A DNA stretch of 55,481 nt, from the NCBI GenBank assembly GCA_017960475.1, contig JAGCZH010000002.1, positions 1-55,481 of the forward strand, given 5' to 3'. The DNA comes from Bacteroidales bacterium. Lineage in GTDB: Bacteria; Bacteroidota; Bacteroidia; Bacteroidales; P3. A program made the translations under genes and the position numbers. Positions 35,079 to 43,911 of this stretch are shown in pieces (the stretch's first letter is position 1; the number at the start of each line of letters is the position of its first letter). The notes below the pieces were generated by a model that searched no databases, was not told the origin of the DNA, and was given only the letters and a program-made list of their open reading frames with translations.

Positions 35079-35873
35079 ATGGACGAATATAGAAAAACCA
35101 ACTATCGGCCCTACATCAAATGGGGTATGCTTATTCTACTAATCGTTATTGTTGTTACATCTTCATTCTATACAATACGATCAACCGAACGCGGCGTACT
35201 ATCCACATTCGGCAAAATGAGTGACGAAGTCATAACCGACGGACTACATATCAAAATACCCTTCATTCAAACCATTAAACGAGTGAATGTCCAACAGAAA
35301 AAATTCGATGGCAAAGAGAACAGCTACACTCGCGACGTGCAAACCTCCGAGGTTGAATACACCATCAACTACGAACTTGTACGAGAGAATGTCTCCAAAC
35401 TCATGAAGAATGTCGGCGACGACTATCACACACGCATTGTTGTGCCTTTCATCCGTTCAGCCATGAAGGAGGCTTTCGGTAATTTCGCAGCCACCGAGAT
35501 AGTCGAGAATCGTGACGCAGTTCGCCGCTCTATAGAGCAGCAACTACGGAAAACTTTGGATAGCAACTACTTTATAAACATACAGTTCCAACTTGTAGAC
35601 ATTGACTTCGACGACGAATTCGAAAACGCCATCAAGGAGAAACAGGTGGCAGAGCAAAACGCCTTGAAGGCCAAAAATGTCACCATCCAGGTCGAAGAGC
35701 AAGCCAAGCAGACCAAAATCAAGGCTGAGGCCGACGCTGAGGCCATGCGCATAAAAGCCAACGCCTTGGAGCGCAACCCAAAATTGGTCAACTACGAGGC
35801 TGTTCAGAAATGGGACGGCAAAATGCCCCAGTATATGTTAGGCAATTCCGTACCTTTCATCGATATAAAGTAA
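35079..35873 (+). CDS. SPFH/prohibitin-family membrane protein
   Basis: The 264-residue protein has one N-terminal transmembrane helix (about 14-34). An SPFH domain follows (IRSTERGVLSTFGK to about residue 190), then an Ala/Glu/Lys-rich coiled coil (about 185-235). Prohibitin-like proteins assemble into large membrane rings that organise microdomains or modulate FtsH-type proteases. It lies 29 bp downstream of the Omp85-like gene. The promoter of aspS begins 11 bp after its stop. Confidence 0.92.
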   Translation: MDEYRKTNYRPYIKWGMLILLIVIVVTSSFYTIRSTERGVLSTFGKMSDEVITDGLHIKIPFIQTIKRVNVQQKKFDGKENSYTRDVQTSEVEYTINYELVRENVSKLMKNVGDDYHTRIVVPFIRSAMKEAFGNFAATEIVENRDAVRRSIEQQLRKTLDSNYFINIQFQLVDIDFDDEFENAIKEKQVAEQNALKAKNVTIQVEEQAKQTKIKAEADAEAMRIKANALERNPKLVNYEAVQKWDGKMPQYMLGNSVPFIDIK

Positions 35874-35884
35874 ATTTTTTTTTG

Positions 35885-35892
35885 TATTTTTG
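35885..35892 (+). promoter_or_regulatory. -7 promoter box for aspS
   Basis: TATTTTTG followed by CA, 34 bp upstream of the aspS ATG. Confidence 0.6.
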
Positions 35893-35926
35893 CAGTCATC
35901 GAAAAATAATATAAAACAATATATCT

Positions 35927-37690
35927 ATGTATCGTACACACACTTGTGGAGAATTAAATATCAGCAATGTGGGGCAAGAAGTGACTTTGTGCGGCTGGCT
36001 TCAGCGTTCTCGCGACCTCGGCGGCATGACCTTCATTGACCTCCGTGATCGTTATGGCATCACTCAGCTTGCTTTCAATATGGAGACCAATGCTCCTTTG
36101 TGTGAACAGGCTCGCAAACTTGGACGCGAATATGTCCTACAGGTGAAAGGCACCGTCATCGAACGTTCATCAAAAAACACCAAGATACCTACCGGTGAAA
36201 TTGAAATCAACGTCAAAGATCTCAACATACTCAATGCGGCGAAGACACCTCCTTTCACTATCGAAGACGTGTCTGACGGCGGCGATGACCTTCGCATGAA
36301 ATATCGCTACCTCGACATACGCCGCAACCCCGTGCGCCGCAATCTCGAGCTGCGTCATCGCATGGCGATGTTGGTCCGTAACTACCTTAGCGACCGCGAC
36401 TTCCTGGAGATAGAGACTCCCATGCTCATCAAGAGCACACCGGAAGGTGCCCGCGACTTTGTGGTGCCATCACGTATGAATCCTGGCGAATTCTACGCAC
36501 TTCCCCAAAGTCCTCAACAGTACAAGCAGCTGTTAATGGTTGCGGGTATGGACCGCTACTTCCAGATTGTTCGCTGCTTCCGTGACGAGGACCTCCGTGC
36601 CGACCGCCAACCGGAATTCACACAGATAGACTGCGAGATGTCCTTTGTTGAGCAAGAGGATGTTTTGCAGATGTTTGAAGGCCTCGCCAAACATCTCTTC
36701 AAAGAGGTTAAAGGCTTGGAATTCGGCCAATTTCCACGCATTACATGGCACGACGCCATGCGCCTGTATGGCAGCGACAAACCAGACATCCGTTTCGGAA
36801 TGCAGTTTGTTGAAATCAACGATGTCGCCAAAGGCAAGGGTTTTGGGCTGTTCGACAACGCCGAACTCGTAGTAGGTATCTGTGCCGAAGGCTGTGCTGA
36901 ATACACACGCAAACAACTCGACGCTCTTACCGATTTCGTCAAACGTCCACAAGTGGGCGCTGGCGGCATGGTGTACATAAAATACAATTCCGATGGCAGC
37001 TTCAAGAGCTCTGTCGACAAATTCTACACCCAGGACGACCAAAAAGCCATCGCCGACAAGTTCGGTGCCAAACCTGGCGACTTGATGTTGATCCTTTGCG
37101 GTCCAGCCATGAAGACACGTGTCCAGCTCTGCGCCCTTCGTCTCGAGATGGGCAACCAACTTGGGCTCCGCAACCCCGAGGTGTTCGCTCCTCTGTGGGT
37201 CGTTGATTTCCCTCTGCTGGAATGGGACGAGGAGACACAGCGCTACTACGCTATGCACCATCCTTTTACAGCTCCAAAGCCAGAAGACGAGCCTTTGCTC
37301 GACGACCCGAATCGTTGGGGCGACATACGTGCAAACGCCTACGACATCGTGATGAATGGTGTCGAAGTCGGTGGCGGCTCCATCCGTATCCACGACCGCA
37401 CACTGCAGAACAAGATGTTCCACACCCTTGGTTTCACCGACGAGCAGGCTGCCGCACAGTTCGGTTTCCTCATGGATGCCTTCACCTACGGTGCTCCTCC
37501 TCACGCAGGTCTCGCCTTTGGTTTCGACCGTCTATGCTCTCTGTTTGGCGGTGCCGACTCAATCCGCGACTTCATAGCATTCCCCAAAAACAACAGCGGC
37601 CGCGATGTCATGAGCCAGTCCCCCTCGCCTATCTCTGATGCCCAACTTGAAGAACTGTGCATAAAAGTTGACGTAAAAAGCGATAATTGA
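35927..37690 (+). CDS. aspS: Aspartyl-tRNA synthetase
   Basis: A class IIb synthetase of 587 residues. The N-terminal OB-fold anticodon domain spans about 1-105 ([20 protein letters not shown]). The catalytic core has motif 2 [20 protein letters not shown] and motif 3 GLAFGFDRL. The bacterial GAD insertion spans about 280-410. Length matches the bacterial-type enzyme. menA starts 5 bp after the stop codon, so the menaquinone genes may be read from the same transcript. Confidence 0.97.
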   Translation: MYRTHTCGELNISNVGQEVTLCGWLQRSRDLGGMTFIDLRDRYGITQLAFNMETNAPLCEQARKLGREYVLQVKGTVIERSSKNTKIPTGEIEINVKDLNILNAAKTPPFTIEDVSDGGDDLRMKYRYLDIRRNPVRRNLELRHRMAMLVRNYLSDRDFLEIETPMLIKSTPEGARDFVVPSRMNPGEFYALPQSPQQYKQLLMVAGMDRYFQIVRCFRDEDLRADRQPEFTQIDCEMSFVEQEDVLQMFEGLAKHLFKEVKGLEFGQFPRITWHDAMRLYGSDKPDIRFGMQFVEINDVAKGKGFGLFDNAELVVGICAEGCAEYTRKQLDALTDFVKRPQVGAGGMVYIKYNSDGSFKSSVDKFYTQDDQKAIADKFGAKPGDLMLILCGPAMKTRVQLCALRLEMGNQLGLRNPEVFAPLWVVDFPLLEWDEETQRYYAMHHPFTAPKPEDEPLLDDPNRWGDIRANAYDIVMNGVEVGGGSIRIHDRTLQNKMFHTLGFTDEQAAAQFGFLMDAFTYGAPPHAGLAFGFDRLCSLFGGADSIRDFIAFPKNNSGRDVMSQSPSPISDAQLEELCIKVDVKSDN

Positions 37691-37695
37691 TTATT

Positions 37696-38601
37696 ATGCG
37701 TAAGCCGATTTTCAATTCTCAATTCTCAGTTCTCAATTTGATAAAATCCATGCGCCTCCGCACACTACCCCTCTCTTTGGCAGGGGTCGTTTGCGGAGGC
37801 ATACTCGCTTATGGCCATAGCGACAGCAGCGTATTGACATTAGCATTACTGTTCCTGACCACGGTGTCGTTACAGATTCTCTCCAATCTCAGCAATGAGA
37901 TGGGTGACCATCTGAGCGGCGTCGACGGAGACAACCGCGAAGGTCCCAACTATAGCATGGCCGATGGCGGACTTACAGAGAAGCAGATGTGGCGCGCCAT
38001 TAACGGCACTGTCATCACTTGTGCTGTCAGCGGTTTGCTCATGCTTCTTTTCTCGTTCCACTTCGACATTCTAAATTATAAATTCATAATCCTCATCCTT
38101 CTCGGCGCTGCCGCGATATGGGCGTCAACACACTATACCCTTGGCAAAAGTCCCTACGGATACAAAGGACTTGGCGACATCTTCGTCTTCATCTTCTTCG
38201 GACTCGTTTCTGTGATGGGAAGCTATTTTGTCATTGCTCACACTATCGATTGGATTATGATATGGCCTGCCGTAGGCATAGGCTTTTTGAGCATTGGTGT
38301 ACTGAATGTCAACAACATCCGTGATATGCAGAGCGACAAGGGGCTGCGCCAGACCATACCACTAAGGATTGGCGAGAAACCTGCAAAAATATATCAAACA
38401 GCTCTCATCATAGGCGGATATGCCTGCATGCTTTTTTCTTGCCACACGATGTGGCTGTTATCCGTTGTGCCACTGTATGCCATTCATCTCTATTTAGTGT
38501 GGAGCCGTGAAAGCAAACGCCTTGATCCTGCCCTACCCCTTCTTGTGCTGACAACTTTCGCCACATCCATAGTCTTTGTGATTTGCTGCTATGGCATATG
38601 A
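37696..38601 (+). CDS. menA: 1,4-dihydroxy-2-naphthoate polyprenyltransferase
   Basis: MenA attaches the isoprenoid chain to DHNA in menaquinone synthesis. The 301-residue protein has eight to nine transmembrane helices. Prenyl-diphosphate binding motifs are visible as NLSNEMGDHLSGVDGDN (aspartate-rich) and NVNNIRDMQSDK. Its N-terminus is atypical: residues 4-14 derive from a TTCTCAA-type tandem repeat at 37711-37739. An alternative ATG at 37750 (MRLRTLPLSLAG) would skip this segment. It overlaps menG by 11 bp, indicating translational coupling. Confidence 0.92.
   Translation: MRKPIFNSQFSVLNLIKSMRLRTLPLSLAGVVCGGILAYGHSDSSVLTLALLFLTTVSLQILSNLSNEMGDHLSGVDGDNREGPNYSMADGGLTEKQMWRAINGTVITCAVSGLLMLLFSFHFDILNYKFIILILLGAAAIWASTHYTLGKSPYGYKGLGDIFVFIFFGLVSVMGSYFVIAHTIDWIMIWPAVGIGFLSIGVLNVNNIRDMQSDKGLRQTIPLRIGEKPAKIYQTALIIGGYACMLFSCHTMWLLSVVPLYAIHLYLVWSRESKRLDPALPLLVLTTFATSIVFVICCYGI
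37711..37739 (+). repeat. TTCTCAA tandem repeat within the menA 5' end
   Basis: TTCAATTCTCAATTCTCAG continues as TTCTCAATTT, about four units of a 7-8-nt repeat. If the ATG at 37696 is used, it encodes FNSQFSVLN. Confidence 0.7.
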
Positions 38602-39277
38602 TTTCGATAAGATAGCCCCAACCTACGACCGCCTCAACCACCTTATGACCCTCGGTCTGGACCGTCGTTGGCGCCGCCGTGCCGCAAAACAGCTCTCTGC
38701 CTCCAAACCCTGCTCTTCATTCTCCGTTCTAGATGTAGCCTGTGGTACCGGAGACCTCTCTCTGGAACTGTTGAGGCAAGGCTACCAAGTCACCGGCATC
38801 GACCTCTCCGAAGAGATGCTCGAAATAGCCAAGCGAAAGACTGCAACAGCCAGTTCAAAATTCATAATTCAAAATTCAAAATTCCTTATTGCTGACGCCG
38901 AATCCCTCCCTTTCGCCGACGCCTCCTTCGACGCCGTCACCTGTGCCTTCGGCATACGCAATTTCGTCCATCTCGAGAAAGGTCTCAGCGAGATGACCAG
39001 GGTCCTCAAACCTGGCGGTGTCATGGTCATCCTCGAGATGTCCACGCCTGACAGTCCCCTCGTCCGTCCCTTCTACAATTTTTATACCAAGCGAATCATC
39101 CCATGGCTCGGACAGCGTGTCGCAGGCAATAGCGACGCTTACACCTACCTACCCTCCTCCATCGAGCGCTTTCCTAAAGGCAAAGCCATGCTTGCCACCC
39201 TATCCTCCCAGGGCCTCCATGCAACACAAAAAAAACACCTTTTTGGCGTCTGCCGACGCTACACAGCCTCAAATTAA
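38591..39277 (+). CDS. menG: Demethylmenaquinone methyltransferase
   Basis: MenG/UbiE C-methylates demethylmenaquinone with S-adenosylmethionine, the final step of menaquinone synthesis. The 228-residue Rossmann-fold methyltransferase shows YDRLNHLMTLGLDRRWRR, the SAM loop LDVACGTGDLSLEL, DAESLPFADASFD and CAFGIRNF. A TTCAAAATTC-type tandem repeat at 38854-38884 encodes SKFIIQNSKFL in the variable segment just before the DAE motif. The C-terminus (FGVCRRYTASN) resembles the family ending. Confidence 0.94.
   Translation: MAYDFDKIAPTYDRLNHLMTLGLDRRWRRRAAKQLSASKPCSSFSVLDVACGTGDLSLELLRQGYQVTGIDLSEEMLEIAKRKTATASSKFIIQNSKFLIADAESLPFADASFDAVTCAFGIRNFVHLEKGLSEMTRVLKPGGVMVILEMSTPDSPLVRPFYNFYTKRIIPWLGQRVAGNSDAYTYLPSSIERFPKGKAMLATLSSQGLHATQKKHLFGVCRRYTASN
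38854..38884 (+). repeat. TTCAAAATTC-type tandem repeat inside menG
   Basis: Four 7-8-nt units (TTCAAAA, TTCATAA, TTCAAAA, TTCAAAA, then TTC) kept in frame. A shorter related string, AATTATAAATTCATAAT, occurs in menA at about 38073. Confidence 0.7.
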
Positions 39278-39304
39278 CATTACCCACAGTTTCACCTTTA
39301 TTTT

Positions 39305-39344
39305 CTAAGAGACACTTTATAACGTTAAACCCTAAACGTAAAAC
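39305..39344 (+). repeat. Diverged GAGACA...TTAAAC motif before the nitroreductase
   Basis: TAAGAGACACTTTATAACG followed by TTAAACCCTAAACGTAAAAC resembles the motif found at 31871-32274 and 48281. It ends 13 bp before the ATG. Confidence 0.45.
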
Positions 39345-39356
39345 GATATCAAGCCC

Positions 39357-39989
39357 ATGGCTGACAATTATCTCGAAAAACGCTATGACGAAGTCTTCGG
39401 CAAGAAGACCGTCACCAAGAAAGTAGGACACACCCTCGACGAATTGCTCACTCGCAACAGATCCACACGAGGATACAAAAAAGAGTTTGTGGTGAGCGAA
39501 GAGCTTCTCAAACAAATAGTCTCGGTGAATACCAAGATCGGCTCAGGGTGCAACCGGCAGGTACTGCGTTTCAAGTTAGTCACACGTGACACCGGAGCCG
39601 ACAAGGTGCTAGAGAACATCAAGATGGGCGCCGCCCTCCCCGAACTGCACCTCCCCTTCCCTGGCACAGAGCCAGAGGCTTTCATCATAGTGTGCTCCGT
39701 TGCCGGTGATGACAAACTAGCACTTATCGACCTAGGCATGTCGCTACAAACCATGTCGCTCCGCGCCGTGGAGATGGGTCTCAACACACTTATAGTGGGA
39801 GCCTTCAACAAAGTGAAGATACGAGAAGCCTTCAGCCTCCCCTACGAACCCGTTGCCATACTCTGTGTAGGCAAAGGCAACGAGAAGTTCGAGTTAGTGC
39901 CCATCCACGAAGGGGAAAGCCATGCCTATTATCGCAACAACGGCATCCACTACGTCCCCAAAGTAGTTCTAGACGATATTATTCTGTAA
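39357..39989 (+). CDS. Nitroreductase-family flavoprotein
   Basis: The 210-residue protein has nitroreductase-fold features: RNRSTRGYKKEFV (FMN phosphate contacts, usually RRSxRxF), SGCNRQVLRFK at the family's SxxNxQP position, a central helix DLGMSLQTMSLRAVEMGLNT and GAFNKVKIREAF. The family uses FMN and NAD(P)H to reduce nitro compounds, quinones or enones. A ~25-residue N-terminal extension precedes the domain. The physiological substrate is unknown. A strong bidirectional terminator follows at 40151. Confidence 0.87.
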   Translation: MADNYLEKRYDEVFGKKTVTKKVGHTLDELLTRNRSTRGYKKEFVVSEELLKQIVSVNTKIGSGCNRQVLRFKLVTRDTGADKVLENIKMGAALPELHLPFPGTEPEAFIIVCSVAGDDKLALIDLGMSLQTMSLRAVEMGLNTLIVGAFNKVKIREAFSLPYEPVAILCVGKGNEKFELVPIHEGESHAYYRNNGIHYVPKVVLDDIIL

Positions 39990-40150
39990 TCCGTCTTTTG
40001 TAACCTTATACAAGGAATAGCCGATTTCTGAGAAACTGGTGAACCACACAGTGATGGTGTATGTATCAGAAATCAGCAAAACTCGTAGACCATATTCCAT
40101 AAAAACAAGGATTAAGAATGCAAATTTAGGGTAAGTCTTTACACCGAAAA

Positions 40151-40203
40151 GAAACAGCCGACTTAACAAAATGTTGTTAACAAAATGTTAAGTCGGCTGT
40201 TTC
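40151..40203. terminator. Bidirectional terminator between nitroreductase and hisS
   Basis: GAAACAGCCGACTTAACA and its exact complement TGTTAAGTCGGCTGTTTC form 18-bp arms around a 17-nt loop that contains a further TTGTTAACAA palindrome. T residues follow on plus and A residues precede, serving both convergent genes. Confidence 0.9.
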
Positions 40204-40283
40204 GTCTTTTCTTTCAGTTTTTTTTCGGAGTAATGACTCCCTATGAAATTGGTTCGCTATAGTTACAAGCGAGCGGATATCCG

Positions 40284-41540
40284 CTATTCCTCTACTTTCA
40301 CAATGCGGGTGTAGCCGTATTCCTCAAGTTTCTCAATCTGGGCTTTGATGTTCTTTGCTTTAGGGCTGATAAGGACACGGTTGCCTTCATCACGAAGCTT
40401 GTTGACCTCGACAATAACCTCACGCACACGCTCGGCAGCAAGACCTGGCTTGAGAAGATATGCAACAGATTCTCCCGAGCGGGCAACCTTGAATCCTTTA
40501 TCTTTAAGGATTGTGACAATACGTTCAAATCCGATACTGAAACCGCAGGCAGGAGCCTGTATCTTGCCGTCACTGAACTTGCCTATCATCTCGTCGTAAC
40601 GTCCACCACCGGCAATGGAGAATGAATAGTTTTTCTTGTCGTTGAGCTCTATCTCAAATATCGATCCGGTATAGTAACCCATGCCACGAACCAGCGACGG
40701 ATCGAAAACGACATCGCCCTTGTCGCCAAGAATAGATCTCACACAGCTGATTATGGTCTCCATATTCTCAGCGACACCGTCGGCAAGTGCCCCTGCAAGA
40801 TGCTTGTCGGTGAAAAGTTTGCAGCTATCGTAATCAGTGCCGTCGGCAAGCATTGAGCAATACTTTTCTATACCCTGCTCGGGAAGCTCCATTTTGCGAA
40901 GAAGCTCTTCAACACCGCTAACACCGATTTTGTCCATCTTGTCGAGGATGATACATATCTCATCGAAACTCTCGTTCGGAAAACCACATGCGGCTACCAT
41001 AGCCTTCAGGATACGGCGGTCGCCGACACGGATCTTGAAATTGTCCATACCCAATCTGTGCAGCATTTCGGCTGTGGCTGAGATAAGCTCTATCTCCGCG
41101 AGATTGCTTCCATCACCGATAATATCGATATCACATTGGGTAAACTGACGGAAACGGCCTTTCTGAGGCTTGTCGGCACGAAACGAGCTGCCTATCTGCA
41201 AAGCTTTGAAAGGATAAGGCAGAACATTCATATTGTTGACAAAGAAGCGGCTAAGCGGAACTGTAAGGTCGTAGCGCAATCCGCTGTCGCAGAGTTCCTC
41301 CTGTCCCTCGGCTTCACGAAGTTTGTCGCCACGCTTCAGAATTTTAAATATGAGCGATTCATTCTCACCACCTTGTTTGTTGGTAAGGTTCTCTATATGT
41401 TCTATCACCGGCGTCTCAATCAGAGAGAAACCAAAGTTGCCGTAAGTCTCTTTGATAAGGCGCAAGGCATATTCTCTTATCTCCATATCCGAGGGCAGCT
41501 GTTCCGGCATGCCCTTGACGGGTGTCTTTATCATTGCCAT
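40284..41540 (-). CDS. hisS: Histidyl-tRNA synthetase
   Basis: A class IIa synthetase of 418 residues. Motif 1 region PVIEHIENL; motif 2 QIGSSFRADKPQKGRFRQF; the histidine-specific SLVRGMGYYTGSIFEIE; motif 3 CGFSIGFERIV; and a C-terminal anticodon-binding domain with VLISPKAKN. Length is normal. ATG at 41540 or two codons later. The promoter at 41754 implies a leader of about 210 nt, long enough for leader regulation, though no known element is recognised. Confidence 0.96.
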   Translation of the reverse strand: MAMIKTPVKGMPEQLPSDMEIREYALRLIKETYGNFGFSLIETPVIEHIENLTNKQGGENESLIFKILKRGDKLREAEGQEELCDSGLRYDLTVPLSRFFVNNMNVLPYPFKALQIGSSFRADKPQKGRFRQFTQCDIDIIGDGSNLAEIELISATAEMLHRLGMDNFKIRVGDRRILKAMVAACGFPNESFDEICIILDKMDKIGVSGVEELLRKMELPEQGIEKYCSMLADGTDYDSCKLFTDKHLAGALADGVAENMETIISCVRSILGDKGDVVFDPSLVRGMGYYTGSIFEIELNDKKNYSFSIAGGGRYDEMIGKFSDGKIQAPACGFSIGFERIVTILKDKGFKVARSGESVAYLLKPGLAAERVREVIVEVNKLRDEGNRVLISPKAKNIKAQIEKLEEYGYTRIVKVEE

Positions 41541-41753
41541 ATTAAGTGTGGTTTTTAAGGGTCAAAAGGAGGGGTTTTAAAAAGGATATTTCTGCCAAAA
41601 CAAGGGTTATTATTTTTTTTGTCACAGTCACGTTTGAAAATCTTGTCAATGTCTTTTACACAAAAATAAAGAAAAACTGATAGAATAAATTCAAACAAAT
41701 TATCAAAAAGTTAGCATTCCGCGACAAAAGAAAACGACCTCTGTTTTGCGGTG

Positions 41754-41761
41754 CAAATTTA
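41754..41761 (-). promoter_or_regulatory. -7 promoter box for hisS
   Basis: TAAATTTG followed by CACC on the minus strand, 214 bp upstream of the hisS ATG and divergent from the glsA-like promoter 53 bp away. Confidence 0.65.
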
Positions 41762-41813
41762 CAAAAAAAATATATACCCGACTATTTTAAGAAACTATAA
41801 TCAAAAAAATGTG

Positions 41814-41821
41814 TATATTTG
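41814..41821 (+). promoter_or_regulatory. -7 promoter box for the glsA-like operon
   Basis: TATATTTG followed by CA. The ATG is only 10 bp further on, so the mRNA would be nearly leaderless. Confidence 0.7.
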
Positions 41822-41830
41822 CAAGTTTTT

Positions 41831-42643
41831 ATGGAGACAAAAGAAACAACAATAGAAAAAGCGATAGACCTCGACAAGGTGCTCGCCGCCAAAGGCATAA
41901 AAGCACCCCGTTGGGTGTTTCGTCTACTGAAAAGGCTGCTTCATGTTGACGAGCTGAACGAGGGCATTTATCTGCACCGAGACAAACAGGGTGTCGACTT
42001 TGCACAAGCGATTATCGAATACATCGGCATCAATGTGGAGTCATCACATGCCGAACGCATTCCAGCAAGCGGCAACCCCATCATTATCGCCAACCATCCT
42101 CTGGGTGGTCCCGATGGGATGGCTCTTATCGCCGCTGTCGGGAAAGTGAGGGAAAATATAAAATTCCCTGTCAATGACTTCCTTATGCACCTCCCCAATT
42201 TGCGCAGTGTTTTTGTCCCCATCGATAAAGTACACGGTAATCGCACCACCGCAGCGGGCATCAACTCGGCTTTTGCGGACGACAATGTGTTGCTGTACTT
42301 CCCCGCAGGTCTCTGCTCAAGACGTATCAAAGGCAAAATAGTTGATTTGGATTGGAAGTCAACTGTTGTCAAGAAAGCCATACAGCATCACCGCGACCTT
42401 GTCCCAGTTCATATCGAAGCCAGAAACCGCCGCCGTTTCTACACCATCGCCAACCTGCGCAAAAAAATCGGAATCAAATTCAACTTTGAAATGGCTCTGC
42501 TCCCTGGCGAGATGTTCGCACAACGTGGCAAGACAATAAAGATGACCTTTGGTGAGCCTATCAGCTGGCAAAGCCTCGACGACGGCCGTCCTGCACAACA
42601 ATGGGCCAAAGAGCTACACGACAAGATTTATACCATTGAATGA
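41831..42643 (+). CDS. glsA: Lysophospholipid-type O-acyltransferase, GlsA-like (glycine lipid synthesis)
   Basis: The 270-residue PlsC-like acyltransferase has catalytic NHPLGGPDG (His89, Asp95), one residue longer than the usual H-x4-D, as in OlsA/hemolysin-type enzymes. VPIDKVHGNRT and YFPAGLCSRR follow as glycerol-phosphate-type binding motifs. The next gene is a GNAT-type N-acyltransferase. In Bacteroides thetaiotaomicron such a pair (GlsA, GlsB) makes N-acyl-O-acyl glycine lipids. The gene order and both families match, so this assignment is reasonable but inferred. The ATG at 41831 is chosen because the longer frame overlaps the promoter. Confidence 0.82.
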   Translation: METKETTIEKAIDLDKVLAAKGIKAPRWVFRLLKRLLHVDELNEGIYLHRDKQGVDFAQAIIEYIGINVESSHAERIPASGNPIIIANHPLGGPDGMALIAAVGKVRENIKFPVNDFLMHLPNLRSVFVPIDKVHGNRTTAAGINSAFADDNVLLYFPAGLCSRRIKGKIVDLDWKSTVVKKAIQHHRDLVPVHIEARNRRRFYTIANLRKKIGIKFNFEMALLPGEMFAQRGKTIKMTFGEPISWQSLDDGRPAQQWAKELHDKIYTIE

Positions 42644-42736
42644 CAACGTTATTAATAATTTGAAATAGAAAAAAACAAATTCTTTCATAAAAGACTCTTC
42701 CTTACCATCACACAAGACACAAATCGTATTTTTTAT

Positions 42737-43909
42737 ATGGATAAAGACTTCAGCTATATTATACCTCCCGTCGACAGAGAACTCTTGAAAAAAGAACTTT
42801 CCAGCAAGAATTTCCTAAGACATACCAACTTCGGAGGAAAAGAGATTTATGTCACCACGGCACACCTTTCTCCCAACATCATGCAGGAAATAGGAAGGCT
42901 CCGCGAACTCTCTTTTGCCACTGAGGGCGGCGGAACTGGCAAGCCCGTCGACATTGACGAATTCGACACGTTGCCAGAACCATATTGTTTCAAACAACTC
43001 TTTGTCTGGGACGCTGAAAACGAAGCTATCGTAGGCGGATATCGCTTTATCCATGGCAGCAATATGTTCCGCTCAATCGATGGCTCTATCTACACTCCAA
43101 CGGCGGAACTTTTCCACTACTCCGACGATTTCATCGAGAACTACCTGCCGTATACTCTTGAATTGGGTCGGTCGTTTGTACAACCCGAATACCAACCTGG
43201 CAACAACCTGCGCAAAGGAATGTATTCGCTTGACAACCTGTGGGATGGTCTGGCGACAATAGCCGTTGAGATCCCCGAGACGCGCTATTACTTTGGCAAA
43301 ATAACCATGTACCCTCACATGAATCGCAAAGCAAAAGACTTGATCCTATACTTCTATCAAAAACATTTCCCCGACCGCGACGGTCTTGCCTGGCCTCTTG
43401 AGCCTTTGATTATCGAAACCGATTACAACGAACTTCACAACATCTTCACAGGCCGCAACTACAAAGAAGACTATCAGATTCTAGTGAAGAATGTCAGGGC
43501 TCTGGATTCTTATGTACCCCCTCTGGTAAACGCTTACATGAACCTCTCGTCAACCATGCGCTCATTCGGCACTGCCTACAACCACGCTTTCGGCGAAACC
43601 GACGAAACGGGAATACTGATACAAGTACGTGATATCTTCCCTGAGAAGAAAGACCGCCACCTGGAGACATACAACACACGCAACCAACTCTTTGAACGCA
43701 GAAAACTATTTAAAATAAACATTCACCGCTTGCCGTGGTGGAAAAATAATTCGGTCGACGATGGAAGCATGGATGACCTTAGAGAGCACAAGATTGCCCG
43801 TGAACGCTCCTTGTCGAACAGTGACGACTCACTGACTCCGTCGCAACGCAGAAAACAGCGTCGTGAGAACCGTCGTGAGAGGAGGAGAGAGAGACGTAAA
43901 AAACAATAA
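42737..43909 (+). CDS. glsB: GNAT/OlsB-like N-acyltransferase, GlsB-like (glycine lipid synthesis)
   Basis: The 390-residue protein carries an OlsB/autoinducer-synthase-type GNAT domain (about 30-230): REIGRLRELSFATEGGGTGKPVDIDEFD, VGGYRFIHG, LELGRSFVQPEYQP and LWDGLATIAVE. In Bacteroides GlsB transfers a 3-hydroxy fatty acid to the amino group of glycine; GlsA then adds the ester-linked chain. The C-terminal 30 residues are extremely basic (LTPSQRRKQRRENRRERRRE), perhaps a membrane or nucleic-acid contact. It starts 93 bp after glsA and is followed 2 bp later by engB. Confidence 0.83.
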   Translation: MDKDFSYIIPPVDRELLKKELSSKNFLRHTNFGGKEIYVTTAHLSPNIMQEIGRLRELSFATEGGGTGKPVDIDEFDTLPEPYCFKQLFVWDAENEAIVGGYRFIHGSNMFRSIDGSIYTPTAELFHYSDDFIENYLPYTLELGRSFVQPEYQPGNNLRKGMYSLDNLWDGLATIAVEIPETRYYFGKITMYPHMNRKAKDLILYFYQKHFPDRDGLAWPLEPLIIETDYNELHNIFTGRNYKEDYQILVKNVRALDSYVPPLVNAYMNLSSTMRSFGTAYNHAFGETDETGILIQVRDIFPEKKDRHLETYNTRNQLFERRKLFKINIHRLPWWKNNSVDDGSMDDLREHKIARERSLSNSDDSLTPSQRRKQRRENRRERRRERRKKQ

Positions 43910-43911
43910 AA

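Noticed and set aside
36533..37504. Long antisense frame (323 codons) within aspS
   Set aside because: It is a shadow of a highly conserved gene; no family features.
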